Positions 43,661 through 52,501 of a DNA stretch of 64,000 nt are shown one piece after another (position 1 is the stretch's first letter; the number at the start of each line of letters is the position of its first letter). The notes below the pieces were generated by a model. That model searched no databases. It saw only the letters and a program-made list of their open reading frames with translations, and was not told the origin of the DNA. This DNA is from JABDQZ01 sp050049775. GTDB taxonomy: Bacteria > Pseudomonadota > Gammaproteobacteria > Chromatiales > Chromatiaceae. A program made the position numbers and the translations under genes. Location: assembly GCA_050049775.1 (NCBI GenBank), contig JASFVP010000013.1:1-64000 (forward strand). The letters are read 5' to 3'.

Positions 43661-45409
43661 ATGCAGGTACATAAAATCTTGAAACTGGTAACGCCAATGC
43701 TGGCGGGCTGTTTGTTGCTGCTTGGCTGCACTGGCAATCCTGCCCGGACAGATGCGCCGGTTGCGCCTGCTCCGGGTGCTGACACAACCGAGTTGCCGTT
43801 TGCCGAACCCGAGGCGCCAGCCAAGGAACTGGATGCCGATATCCTGTATCACTATCTGGTCGCCGAGGTTGCCGCCCAGCGTGGCCAGCTGGAGCTGGCT
43901 TACAACCATTACCTGTATGCTTCCCTGCTGGCCGGGGATGCCTATGCGGCCAAACGTGCGACCCAGATCGCCAGTTTCCTCAAGGATCAGGATGCCGCGC
44001 TGAAAGCGGCCCGGCGCTGGGTGTCGGTGGCACCGAATTCGATTCAGGCGCGCAATTCAGCGGCCGTGCTGAGCATGCGTTCCGGCAATCAGGAGGCGGC
44101 GCGCGAGCATCTGCTCGCCATGGTGAAAATTGCGGAAGCCAAAGGCCAACAGGGTTTCCTGCTGGCGGCTGTGGCGTTGGCCAAGGAAAAAGACCGGACC
44201 ATGAGCCGTGAGCTGATGCAGTATCTGACCGAACAGTATTCCGACGAAGCTCAGGTGTACTATGCGCAGGCGATTTTGTTTGCCGCCTACAAGGAATATG
44301 ACCAGTCGCTCGGCAGTCTGGAGCAGGCGCTGCTGTTATCACCCGACTGGGCCAAGCCGAAATTGCTCAAGGCAAAAATCCTCATCGATACCCAAGGCGC
44401 CGAGCAGGCGGTGGCTTACCTTGAGAAAGTGTTGCAGCAGCATGCCGAAGATCGTGAGTTGCGCCTGACCTATGCCAAGTTGCTGGCGGCTTCCGACTAT
44501 CAGAAGGCCTATCGCGAGTTTGAGGTGCTGTATCAACAGGATCCGGGCGATATCGACGTCATCCAGGCGCTCGGCGTGCTGGCCGTGCAGCTCGAGGACC
44601 TGACCGCGGCGCGTTCCTGGTGGACCCTGCTGCTCAACCAAGGTGACAGCCAGAAACGTTCGGAAGCGGCCTTTCATCTTGGCCAGGTTGAAGAGATGGG
44701 CGGTAACAAGAAATCCGCCATCGGCTATTACGAAAAAGTCGACAAGGGCATTTACAAAATTGATGCACGTCTGCGGCTGGCGCGCCTGCAGGCGCAACTC
44801 GGTGACATCGCCAAGGCGCGTGACCTGTTGCAACAATTGCGCGTGCTGGAGCCGGAACGGTCGGTGGATTTTTATCTTTCCGAAGCGCAGATACTGCAGG
44901 ATAGCGTCGGTGTGGATGAGGTGATGGCGTTTTACCAGAGCGCACTGGATGCGCGGCCGGGTGATCTCGAGTTGTTGTATGCGCGTGCTATTTTTGCCGC
45001 CGATCATGATTTGATCGACATCGCCGAGAAGGATTTGCGTCAGGTCATCGAGGCCGAGCCGGATAACGCCGATGCGCTCAATGCGCTCGGTTATACGCTG
45101 GCTGACAAGACGGAGCGTTATCAGGACGCCCTCGAACTGATCGAAAAAGCCCTGGCGCTCAAGCCGGACAATCCCGCCATTCTCGACAGCATGGGCTGGG
45201 TGAATTACCGCCTCGGCAAGTTCGACGAAGCGCTCGGTTTTCTCAAACGCGCGCTGGCCTTGCGTGATGATGACGAAATTGCTGCGCATCTTGGCGAGGT
45301 CATGTGGATGATGGGTGATCACGACAGCGCTCGCCGGGTCTGGCAAAAAGCGCTGACCACTTTTCCGGACAGCGCGCATCTGGCCGATGTGCTCAGCCGT
45401 TTTAAATAA
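43661..45409 (+). CDS. TPR-repeat lipoprotein
   Basis: 582 residues. Lipobox LLLLGC about residue 20-25 predicts a lipid-anchored envelope protein. The rest is a solenoid of roughly a dozen TPR-like units; the clearest are NADALNALGYTLADKTERYQ, PAILDSMGWVNYRLGKFDEA and the unit after it. In pseudomonads a similar protein lies between hemA and lolB-ispE and is thought to serve outer-membrane lipoprotein or assembly functions. Here ispE follows directly after 31 bases and no lolB is present. Confidence 0.85.
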   Translation: MQVHKILKLVTPMLAGCLLLLGCTGNPARTDAPVAPAPGADTTELPFAEPEAPAKELDADILYHYLVAEVAAQRGQLELAYNHYLYASLLAGDAYAAKRATQIASFLKDQDAALKAARRWVSVAPNSIQARNSAAVLSMRSGNQEAAREHLLAMVKIAEAKGQQGFLLAAVALAKEKDRTMSRELMQYLTEQYSDEAQVYYAQAILFAAYKEYDQSLGSLEQALLLSPDWAKPKLLKAKILIDTQGAEQAVAYLEKVLQQHAEDRELRLTYAKLLAASDYQKAYREFEVLYQQDPGDIDVIQALGVLAVQLEDLTAARSWWTLLLNQGDSQKRSEAAFHLGQVEEMGGNKKSAIGYYEKVDKGIYKIDARLRLARLQAQLGDIAKARDLLQQLRVLEPERSVDFYLSEAQILQDSVGVDEVMAFYQSALDARPGDLELLYARAIFAADHDLIDIAEKDLRQVIEAEPDNADALNALGYTLADKTERYQDALELIEKALALKPDNPAILDSMGWVNYRLGKFDEALGFLKRALALRDDDEIAAHLGEVMWMMGDHDSARRVWQKALTTFPDSAHLADVLSRFK

Positions 45410-45440
45410 ATCCTGAGTTTAATTCACTGACGATCTGATC

Positions 45441-46289
45441 ATGAGTCTGTCCGAGCTGGCATTGCCTGCGCCCGCCAAACTGAACCTGATGCTGCATATC
45501 GTGGGTCAGCGCGCCGATGGTTATCACCTGTTACAAACGGTATTCCAGTTTCTCGATTATGGCGATGAACTGACATTCAGACTGACTCAGGATGGCCGTA
45601 TCAGTCGCAGCGCCACACAGCATGCGGTGCCGCCGGAGCAGGACCTGATTGTGCGTGCAGCCTCTGTGTTGCAGGACAAGGCCGGGACTGGTCAGGGTGT
45701 GCAGATCCACATTGATAAACGCCTGCCGATGGGTGGCGGTCTGGGTGGTGGCAGCTCCGATGCGGCGACCACCTTGCTGGCACTGAACAAACTCTGGCAG
45801 CTGGAATTTTCCACGGATGAACTGGCGCAACTCGGCCTGTCGCTCGGCGCTGATGTGCCGGTGTTTGTCCGCGGCCATGCGGCCTGGGCGGAGGGCGTTG
45901 GTGAACAGTTGCAACCGGTGGATTTACCTGAACCCTGGTTTGTGGTGATCGCCCCCGGTTGTGCGGTATCTACGGCAGAAATATTTTCCGATTCTGATTT
46001 GACACGTAACAGCCCGCTGACGACAATAGCCGACTTTCTGGAACATGGCGGCCATAATGATTGCGAACCGGTGGTGCGCAGGCGTTATCCGCAGATTGCG
46101 CAACTCATGGACTGGCTGCAACAGTTTGCCCAGCCGCGACTGACGGGCACCGGCGCCTGTATTTTTGCCAGTTTTGCAAACGAGTCGGATGCCAGAAAAG
46201 TCCAGCAGCAGACGCCGCAAGGCTGTCAGGCTTTTGTCGCGCGCGGTTGCAACCGCTCGCCGCTACTGAAAGTGCTGGATAATTATTGA
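45441..46289 (+). CDS. ispE: 4-diphosphocytidyl-2-C-methyl-D-erythritol kinase
   Basis: 282 residues, GHMP kinase of the MEP isoprenoid pathway. AKLNLMLHI motif, ATP loop MGGGLGGGSSDAATTLLAL, and LTGTGACIFA glycine motif present. Follows the TPR lipoprotein gene; the tRNA-Gln begins 6 bases after its stop, so the tRNA is probably cut from a longer transcript. Confidence 0.98.
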   Translation: MSLSELALPAPAKLNLMLHIVGQRADGYHLLQTVFQFLDYGDELTFRLTQDGRISRSATQHAVPPEQDLIVRAASVLQDKAGTGQGVQIHIDKRLPMGGGLGGGSSDAATTLLALNKLWQLEFSTDELAQLGLSLGADVPVFVRGHAAWAEGVGEQLQPVDLPEPWFVVIAPGCAVSTAEIFSDSDLTRNSPLTTIADFLEHGGHNDCEPVVRRRYPQIAQLMDWLQQFAQPRLTGTGACIFASFANESDARKVQQQTPQGCQAFVARGCNRSPLLKVLDNY

Positions 46290-46294
46290 TTTAT

Positions 46295-46369
46295 TGGGGC
46301 GTCGCCAAGCGGTAAGGCACCAGGTTTTGATCCTGGCATGCGTAGGTTCGAATCCTGCCGCCCCAGCCA
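46295..46369 (+). tRNA. tRNA-Gln (anticodon TTG)
   Basis: 75 bases with encoded CCA. Acceptor TGGGGCG/CGCCCCA with the U1-A72 pair usual for tRNA-Gln, anticodon loop TTTTGAT reading TTG, T-loop TTCGAAT, discriminator G. The ispE-tRNA-Gln-prs order is common in gammaproteobacteria. Its 3' end is copied 140 bases downstream in a structured repeat. Confidence 0.97.
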
Positions 46370-46393
46370 TATAGTTAGACTGCCATAGCTAAA

Positions 46394-46511
46394 CGGCAGG
46401 ATGAGAACCGTGCCAGGTTCGACGGCGAACGCAGTGAGCCGAACAGCCGAGGTACGAGGCTGGCCCGCAGGGCGAGGACGCAGTCCGAGTCATCCTGCCG
46501 CCCCAGCCATA
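46394..46511 (+). repeat. tRNA-tail element A, structured repeat behind tRNA-Gln
   Basis: Outer stem CGGCAGGATGA (46394-46404) with TCATCCTGCCG (46490-46500). Inside are five small hairpins in series: GAACC/GGTTC (46405-46420), CGGC/GCCG (46423-46441), CAGCC/GGCTG (46444-46462), GCCC/GGGC (46463-46473) and GGAC/GTCC (46476-46486). The right end, 46492-46511, repeats tRNA-Gln positions 46352-46371 perfectly over 20 bases, including CCA. The left flank is thus an inverted copy of the tRNA's own T-arm 3' strand. Not a complete second tRNA. It resembles in principle the tRNA-end repeats (rtT) behind E. coli tyrT. Confidence 0.8.
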
Positions 46512-46645
46512 CAACTAAAGTCTGTGAAAGCAGCCAATGATCAGATTCTGTGATTGAAAGAGCACATCTGGCGACGGAGTCGAAAGCGTTTTCAGCTTTG
46601 TCTATGATTTTAATGAACTGCCACCAACTGACAGGAGCCAGCTAA

Positions 46646-47599
46646 ATGCTTTCCAGAGGCATGATGGTGTTTTCCGGCAATGCCCACCCTGAACTTGCGT
46701 CGGAGATTGTTTCCAAGCTGAGCCTGCCATTGGGCAAGGCCGTGATCGGCCAGTTCAGCGACGGCGAAGTCATGGTCGAAATCCAGGAGAACGTGCGCGG
46801 CCGCGACATCTTTATTGTGCAGCCGACATCGGCGCCAACCAACGACAATCTCATGGAATTGCTGGTCATGATTGATGCCCTGCGCTGGGCTTCGGCCGGG
46901 CGTATCACGGCGGTCATTCCTTATTTCGGTTATGCGCGCCAGGATCGCCGGCCGCGTTCGGCGCGTGTGCCGATCACCGCACGGCTGGCGGCCAAGATGC
47001 TGGCCAAGGCCGGCGCCGATCGCGTGCTGACCATGGATTTACACGCCGACCAGATCCAGGGCTTTTTTGATATCCCGGTGGATAACATCTACTCGTCGCC
47101 GATCATGCTGGGCGATGTCTGGCGCCAGGAATATCCGGATCTGATGGTGGTTTCGCCCGATGTGGGCGGTGTGGTGCGCGCCCGTGCGCTGGCCAAACGC
47201 CTGGATGACGCGGATCTGGCGATCATCGACAAACGCCGGCCGCGCGCCAATGAGTCACAGGTGATGAACATCATCGGTGATGTCGAAGACCGTTCCTGTG
47301 TGCTGGTCGATGACCTGGTCGATACCGCCGGTACTTTGTGCAAGGCAGCCGATGCGCTGAAATCGCACGGCGCGGCGCGGGTCGTGGCCTACTGTTCACA
47401 CGCCGTGCTGTCCGGCCCGGCGGTGGAAAACATCGAGGCGTCCGCGCTCGATGAACTGGTGGTGTCCAACTCTATTCCGTTGCGCCCGGATGCGCAGCAA
47501 TGCGAAAAAATCCGCCAACTCAGCATTGCAGGCCTGCTCGGCGAGACCATGCGCCGCATCAATAACGAGGAATCGGTCAGTTCCCTGTTTGTGGATTGA
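46646..47599 (+). CDS. prs: Ribose-phosphate pyrophosphokinase
   Basis: 317 residues. Makes PRPP from ribose-5-phosphate and ATP for nucleotides, His and Trp. Catalytic flexible loop region YARQDRRPRSA, DLHADQIQGFF, ribose-phosphate site VLVDDLVDTAGTL. SD AGGAG before the ATG. The 134 bases between the tRNA-tail element and the gene show no clear promoter. Confidence 0.99.
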   Translation: MLSRGMMVFSGNAHPELASEIVSKLSLPLGKAVIGQFSDGEVMVEIQENVRGRDIFIVQPTSAPTNDNLMELLVMIDALRWASAGRITAVIPYFGYARQDRRPRSARVPITARLAAKMLAKAGADRVLTMDLHADQIQGFFDIPVDNIYSSPIMLGDVWRQEYPDLMVVSPDVGGVVRARALAKRLDDADLAIIDKRRPRANESQVMNIIGDVEDRSCVLVDDLVDTAGTLCKAADALKSHGAARVVAYCSHAVLSGPAVENIEASALDELVVSNSIPLRPDAQQCEKIRQLSIAGLLGETMRRINNEESVSSLFVD

Positions 47600-47686
47600 C
47601 AATTTTGTGGTACGCTTGCGCGCCGTTTTTATACCAATCACCGTTTCAGGTCGCATGAACGGTGATTTTATATTTGGAGCAATGTC

Positions 47687-48313
47687 ATGAGTTTTAGTTT
47701 TGAACTGAATGTGAATGCCCGCAGCGATACAGGGAAAGGTGCGAGCCGCCGCCTGCGCAAGTCGGGTCTGGTGCCGGGAATTATTTATGGAGCCAACAAG
47801 GATCCCGAAATGATTTCCATGCCACATAATGTGCTGATCCAGCAGCTGGAGAACGAGGCGTTTTATTCTCACATCCTGACGGTCAACGTCGATGGCAAGT
47901 CACAGCAGGTCGTGCTCAAGGATTTGCAGCGCCACCCATCCAAGCCTTTTGTTACGCACATGGATTTGCTGCGTGTGAGTGCGTCTGACAAGATCAAGAT
48001 GCATGTACCGCTGCACTTCATCAATGAAGACACCGCGCCGGGCGTCAAGGCAGGTGGTAAGGTCACGCACAACATCAGTGATGTCGAAATCAGCTGTCTG
48101 CCGAAAGATTTGCCGGAATACATCGAGGTCGATCTGGGCCAGATGGAAATCGACGATATCATTCACCTGTCCGACATCAAGCTGGCTGACGGCGTTGAAA
48201 TCACACAGCTGGCGCTGGGTGAGGATCACGACGCGGCTGTGGTTGCGATTCATACCGCCCGGGGCGGCGCAGCTGAAGACGAAGGTGAAGAAGAGGAAGC
48301 TGCCGAAGACTAA
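47687..48313 (+). CDS. rplY: 50S ribosomal protein L25, CTC type
   Basis: 208 residues. N-terminal L25 domain (about 1-95, binds 5S rRNA; GKGASRRLRKSGLVPGIIYG) plus the C-terminal TL5/CTC domain and an acidic Glu-rich tail. Longer than E. coli L25 (94 residues) but normal for most bacteria. GGAG lies 9 nt before the ATG. Followed by a strong terminator. Confidence 0.97.
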   Translation: MSFSFELNVNARSDTGKGASRRLRKSGLVPGIIYGANKDPEMISMPHNVLIQQLENEAFYSHILTVNVDGKSQQVVLKDLQRHPSKPFVTHMDLLRVSASDKIKMHVPLHFINEDTAPGVKAGGKVTHNISDVEISCLPKDLPEYIEVDLGQMEIDDIIHLSDIKLADGVEITQLALGEDHDAAVVAIHTARGGAAEDEGEEEEAAED

Positions 48314-48339
48314 GCGGTGGTCTGATTCTGTGGTTCATC

Positions 48340-48371
48340 AAATGGCCTGGTTTTCCAGGCCATTTGTTTTT
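48340..48371 (+). terminator. Intrinsic terminator after rplY
   Basis: Perfect 11-bp stem (48340-48350 and 48355-48365), TTTT loop, then GTTTTT. It separates prs-rplY from pth. Confidence 0.93.
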
Positions 48372-48388
48372 GCGGGGGATGCAATGCG

Positions 48389-48973
48389 GTGAAGCCGATT
48401 GATGGCGTGCAATTGATTGTGGGGCTGGGCAATCCGGGGGGTGATTATACGGATACGCGCCACAATGCCGGTTTCTGGTTTGTCGACGCTGTTGCCGAGT
48501 CCTACGGCGAGCGTTTTTCTGCGCAGGGCAAATTTTTTGGCGAAACCGCCAGAATCAGTCTGGCCGGCGGTCCTTGCTGGCTGCTCAAGCCATCCACCTT
48601 CATGAACCGCAGTGGTCAGGCGGTGTCGGCGTTGGCGTCTTATTACAAGATCGAGTTGCAGAATATTCTCGTGGCGCACGATGAACTGGATCTGCCACCG
48701 GGACAGGCGCGTCTCAAGCAAGGCGGCGGACATGCTGGTCACAATGGGTTGCGCGATATCATCAAGGCGATGTCGGGTCAGGACTTCCTGCGTTTGCGCC
48801 TCGGTATCGGCCACCCGGGTGACAAATCCCAGGTTGTCTCCTATGTGCTCGGGCGCGCTTCGAAGCAGGATGATCAGCAGATTCATGAGGCCATCGACCT
48901 GGCGGTTAAACAGTTGGATGATTTGTCGCTGGGGCGGCTGGATCCTGTCATGCAGCATTTACACAGTAATTAG
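48389..48973 (+). CDS. pth: Peptidyl-tRNA hydrolase
   Basis: 194 residues from GTG at 48389. Frees tRNA from prematurely released peptidyl-tRNA. Conserved GLGNPGGDYTDTRHNAGFWFV with the catalytic His, FMNRSGQAV, HDELDLPPGQARLKQGGGHAGHNGLRDI. A purine-rich GGGGG is 10 nt upstream. The gene starts 18 bases after the rplY terminator, so it either relies on read-through or has a promoter overlapping that hairpin. ychF, often next, is absent. Confidence 0.97.
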   Translation: MKPIDGVQLIVGLGNPGGDYTDTRHNAGFWFVDAVAESYGERFSAQGKFFGETARISLAGGPCWLLKPSTFMNRSGQAVSALASYYKIELQNILVAHDELDLPPGQARLKQGGGHAGHNGLRDIIKAMSGQDFLRLRLGIGHPGDKSQVVSYVLGRASKQDDQQIHEAIDLAVKQLDDLSLGRLDPVMQHLHSN

Positions 48974-49077
48974 CCAATTGCGGGAATGGGTCGAAAGGGG
49001 CGAGCGTTTTTTTGTTTTCAGCGCCTGGCTTTGCTTTTTTTCGACACCGGATCGCAGAAAATAGCTGGTAAATATTA

Positions 49078-49106
49078 TTGACATCACTGGAGGCTTTAAG
49101 GAGAAT
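49078..49106 (+). promoter_or_regulatory. Promoter of the tRNA-tuf operon
   Basis: Perfect TTGACA (49078-49083), 17-base spacer and GAGAAT (49101-49106, 4 of 6). A GC-rich discriminator (ACCGCC) follows, as at stringently controlled stable-RNA promoters. tRNA-Tyr begins 14 bases downstream. Confidence 0.7.
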
Positions 49107-49120
49107 ACCGCCTCTTTTGC

Positions 49121-49205
49121 GGAGGGGTTCCCGAGCGGCCAAAGGGATCAGACTGTAAATCTGACGGCTCAGCCTTCGGTGGTTCGAATCCACCCCCCTC
49201 CACCA
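49121..49205 (+). tRNA. tRNA-Tyr (anticodon GTA)
   Basis: 85 bases with encoded CCA. Class II tRNA with a long variable arm. Acceptor GGAGGGG/CCCCTCC, anticodon loop CTGTAAA, discriminator A. First of three tRNAs ahead of tuf, the tyrU-glyT-thrT-tufB order of E. coli. Confidence 0.98.
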
Positions 49206-49230
49206 TATATATTTTGACTCCGGTTTTTAC

Positions 49231-49346
49231 GGGGTGATGAGAACCGGCAGGTTCGACGTCAGGCGCAAGGCGCCGACGAACGTCGCGCAGCACGCGGCGG
49301 CCCGGAGGGCGTGGCTTTGTGAATCGTATATTGCACGTCTCCACCA
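49231..49346 (+). repeat. tRNA-tail element B, degenerate repeat behind tRNA-Tyr
   Basis: Shares with element A the start GATGAGAACCG (49236-49246), the segment CAGGTTCGACG, and a GCCC-N3-GGGC hairpin (49300-49310). GAACC/GGTTC (49241-49254) and GGCG/CGCC (49262-49274) hairpins are present. The left flank GGGGTGAT is, apart from one missing G, the reverse complement of the tRNA-Tyr T-arm 3' strand (ATCCACCCC). The right end keeps only CTCCACCA (49339-49346) of the tRNA-Tyr 3' end. It looks like a decayed copy of the same kind of element, adapted to a different tRNA. Confidence 0.65.
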
Positions 49347-49409
49347 GAGTTTGGCCTGTTATTGTGATACGGGTGGCTACAGGGTGTGGATGCACTCGGA
49401 AGTTAATCT

Positions 49410-49483
49410 GCGGGTGTAGTTCAATGGTAGAACTTCAGCCTTCCAAGCTGACTACGTGGGTTCGATTCCCATCACCCGCTCCA
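49410..49483 (+). tRNA. tRNA-Gly (anticodon TCC)
   Basis: 74 bases with encoded CCA. Acceptor GCGGGTG/CACCCGC, anticodon loop CTTCCAA reading TCC, discriminator T. No tail element follows. Confidence 0.98.
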
Positions 49484-49528
49484 ACATCCTGGTGAGTTGG
49501 GCTGATTGTTGTAAGTGGTTAAGTTTTG

Positions 49529-49604
49529 GCCCAGATAGCTCAGTTGGTAGAGCACACCCTTGGTAAGGGTGAGGTCGGCGGTTCAAATCCGCTTCTGGGC
49601 TCCA
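49529..49604 (+). tRNA. tRNA-Thr (anticodon GGT)
   Basis: 76 bases with encoded CCA. Acceptor GCCCAGA/TCTGGGC, anticodon loop TTGGTAA reading GGT, discriminator T. Lies 87 bases before tuf and is probably co-transcribed with it. Confidence 0.98.
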
Positions 49605-49691
49605 GTATTAAGTAGTATTGAGCTTGCGCCCCGAAACGGGAATGCATAATGTTTTTACCTTTATAGTTTAATCAATTCGGAGACTATTGGG

Positions 49692-50882
<1,191 letters not shown>

Positions 50883-50905
50883 TACATCCAGACGTTAATC
50901 AAAAC

Positions 50906-50949
50906 AGGCGAGTCGCTCTTTTTGAGCGCTCGCCTTTAAGTTTTTTTTG
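50906..50949 (+). terminator. Intrinsic terminator after tuf
   Basis: AGGCGAG (50906-50912) pairs with CTCGCCT (50929-50935); inside, CGCTC pairs with GAGCG around a T5 loop with one bulged T. A long T tract (to 50949) follows. Confidence 0.92.
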
Positions 50950-50966
50950 GAAACAGAGAATAATTT

Positions 50967-51042
50967 AGGCCAGTAGTTCAATTGGTAGAGCAGCGGTCTC
51001 CAAAACCGCAAGTTGGGGGTTCGAGTCCCTCCTGGCCTGCCA
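50967..51042 (+). tRNA. tRNA-Trp (anticodon CCA)
   Basis: 76 bases with encoded CCA. Acceptor AGGCCAG/CTGGCCT, anticodon loop CTCCAAA, discriminator G. Sits 18 bases before secE, a position conserved in gammaproteobacteria. Confidence 0.98.
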
Positions 51043-51060
51043 TATTTTTGGGTAGTGAGA

Positions 51061-51438
51061 ATGAGCGCTAACGCTGAAGTACAGTCGAGCGGGATGGATA
51101 CAGTCAAACTGTTGGTGGCACTTGTCGTGCTGCTGGCCGGTGTGGCGGGTTTCTACCTGTTTGAGGAGCAGTCGCAATTGCTGCGGGTGCTGGGCCTGTT
51201 GGGCACTTCAGTGGTGGCTGTGCTGATCGCCCTGCAAACAGCGCGCGGGCGCAGTATCTGGAAATTCGGTGCAGATGCCCGCACCGAGGTTCGCAAAGTG
51301 GTCTGGCCAACCCGGCAGGAGACCATTCAGACAACCCTGATTGTGCTGGTGGTGGTTTTGATCATGGGTATTTTCCTGTGGCTGGTTGACATGATGTTAC
51401 TGTCAATCGTTCGCACTCTGACTGGTCAAGGAGGCTAA
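51061..51438 (+). CDS. secE: Preprotein translocase subunit SecE
   Basis: 125 residues, three membrane helices as in E. coli (most bacteria have one). The conserved EVRKVVWPTRQETIQTT amphipathic segment precedes the last helix. It stabilises SecY. The ATG at 51061 is chosen; the frame is open back into the tRNA. One base separates its stop from nusG. Confidence 0.96.
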   Translation: MSANAEVQSSGMDTVKLLVALVVLLAGVAGFYLFEEQSQLLRVLGLLGTSVVAVLIALQTARGRSIWKFGADARTEVRKVVWPTRQETIQTTLIVLVVVLIMGIFLWLVDMMLLSIVRTLTGQGG

Positions 51439-51439
51439 G

Positions 51440-51973
51440 GTGGCGCTTCGCTGGTATGTGGTTCATGCGTATTCCGGGTTTGAAGCCCAGGTCAAACGTT
51501 CGCTGGAAGAGCGCATTCAGCGCGCCGGCATGCAGGATCTGTTTGGCGAAATTCTGATTCCGACCGAGGAAGTGGTCGAGATGCGCGCAGGTCAGCAGCG
51601 CAAGAGTGAGCGCAAGTTCTTTCCGGGTTATGTGCTGGTGCAGATGGAAATGAACGACGAGACCTGGCACCTGGTCAAGGACGTGCCCAAGGTGATGGGC
51701 TTTATTGGTGGTACTGGCGACAAGCCGGCGCCGATCACCAGCAAGGAAGCCGACGCCATTCTGCAACGCGTGCAGGAAGGCGTCGACAAGCCGAAGCCGA
51801 AAGTGCTGTTTGAACCGGGCGAAGTGGTGCGCGTCACCGACGGGCCGTTCAATGACTTCAACGGCGTGGTCGAGGAAGTGGATTACGAAAAGAGCCGCAT
51901 CAAGGTGTCGGTTCTGATTTTTGGTCGTTCAACACCGGTTGATCTTGAGTTCAGCCAGGTCGAGAAAGGCTGA
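51440..51973 (+). CDS. nusG: Transcription antitermination factor NusG
   Basis: 177 residues from GTG at 51440 with a perfect AAGGAGG site. N-terminal NGN domain (RWYVVHAYSGFEAQVKRSL, FPGYVLVQMEM) binds RNA polymerase; C-terminal KOW domain (FEPGEVVRVTDGPFNDFNG) contacts S10 or Rho. Complete. Confidence 0.98.
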   Translation: MALRWYVVHAYSGFEAQVKRSLEERIQRAGMQDLFGEILIPTEEVVEMRAGQQRKSERKFFPGYVLVQMEMNDETWHLVKDVPKVMGFIGGTGDKPAPITSKEADAILQRVQEGVDKPKPKVLFEPGEVVRVTDGPFNDFNGVVEEVDYEKSRIKVSVLIFGRSTPVDLEFSQVEKG

Positions 51974-51998
51974 TACGGATTTTTATTGTCGCGGCCGC

Positions 51999-52016
51999 AA
52001 CGCCGGGGCGTTTTTT
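51999..52016 (+). terminator. Short terminator-like hairpin between nusG and rplK
   Basis: AACGC (51999-52003) pairs with GCGTT (52008-52012) around CGGG, followed by TTTTTT. Short stem, so partial termination is likely; E. coli also separates secE-nusG from rplKA. Confidence 0.7.
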
Positions 52017-52067
52017 GTATCTGAAACTGGGGAGCCGATAAGGCGCTTGCACCCATAGGAGATATTC

Positions 52068-52499
52068 ATGGCTAAGAAAATTCAGGCTTACATCAAGCTG
52101 CAGGTCAAGGCGCAGGAGGCCAATCCGAGTCCTCCGGTCGGCCCGGCACTGGGTCAGCACGGCGTTAACATCATGGAGTTCTGCAAGGCATTCAATGCGC
52201 AGACCCAGAGTGTTGAGAAAGGTCTGCCGATTCCGGTGATTATTACCGTTTACAGCGATCGTTCCTTCACCTTTGTGATGAAAACACCGCCGGCGGCCGT
52301 GTTGCTGAAAAAAATTGCCGGCGTTGCCAAGGGTAGCGGCACGCCGAACAAGGACAAGATTGGCAAGGTCTCACGCGAACAGCTTGAAGAGATCGTCAAG
52401 ATGAAAGAACCGGACCTGACTGCGCGCGATATGGACGCGGCGGTACGGACCATCGCTGGCACGGCCCGTAGTATGGGCCTGAACGTGGAGGGTGTGTGA
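52068..52499 (+). CDS. rplK: 50S ribosomal protein L11
   Basis: 143 residues. Binds the GTPase-associated rRNA region and is needed for RelA activation. N-terminal QVKAQEANPSPPVGPALGQHGVNIMEFC with the Pro-rich hinge is typical. AGGAG site before the ATG. rplA starts 2 bases after its stop. Confidence 0.99.
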   Translation: MAKKIQAYIKLQVKAQEANPSPPVGPALGQHGVNIMEFCKAFNAQTQSVEKGLPIPVIITVYSDRSFTFVMKTPPAAVLLKKIAGVAKGSGTPNKDKIGKVSREQLEEIVKMKEPDLTARDMDAAVRTIAGTARSMGLNVEGV

Positions 52500-52501
52500 T
52501 C

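Noticed and set aside
46394..46511. A second, complete tRNA gene or pseudogene in the repeat behind tRNA-Gln
   Set aside because: Only the 3' T-arm/acceptor strand and CCA are copied; no D-arm or anticodon arm can be built.
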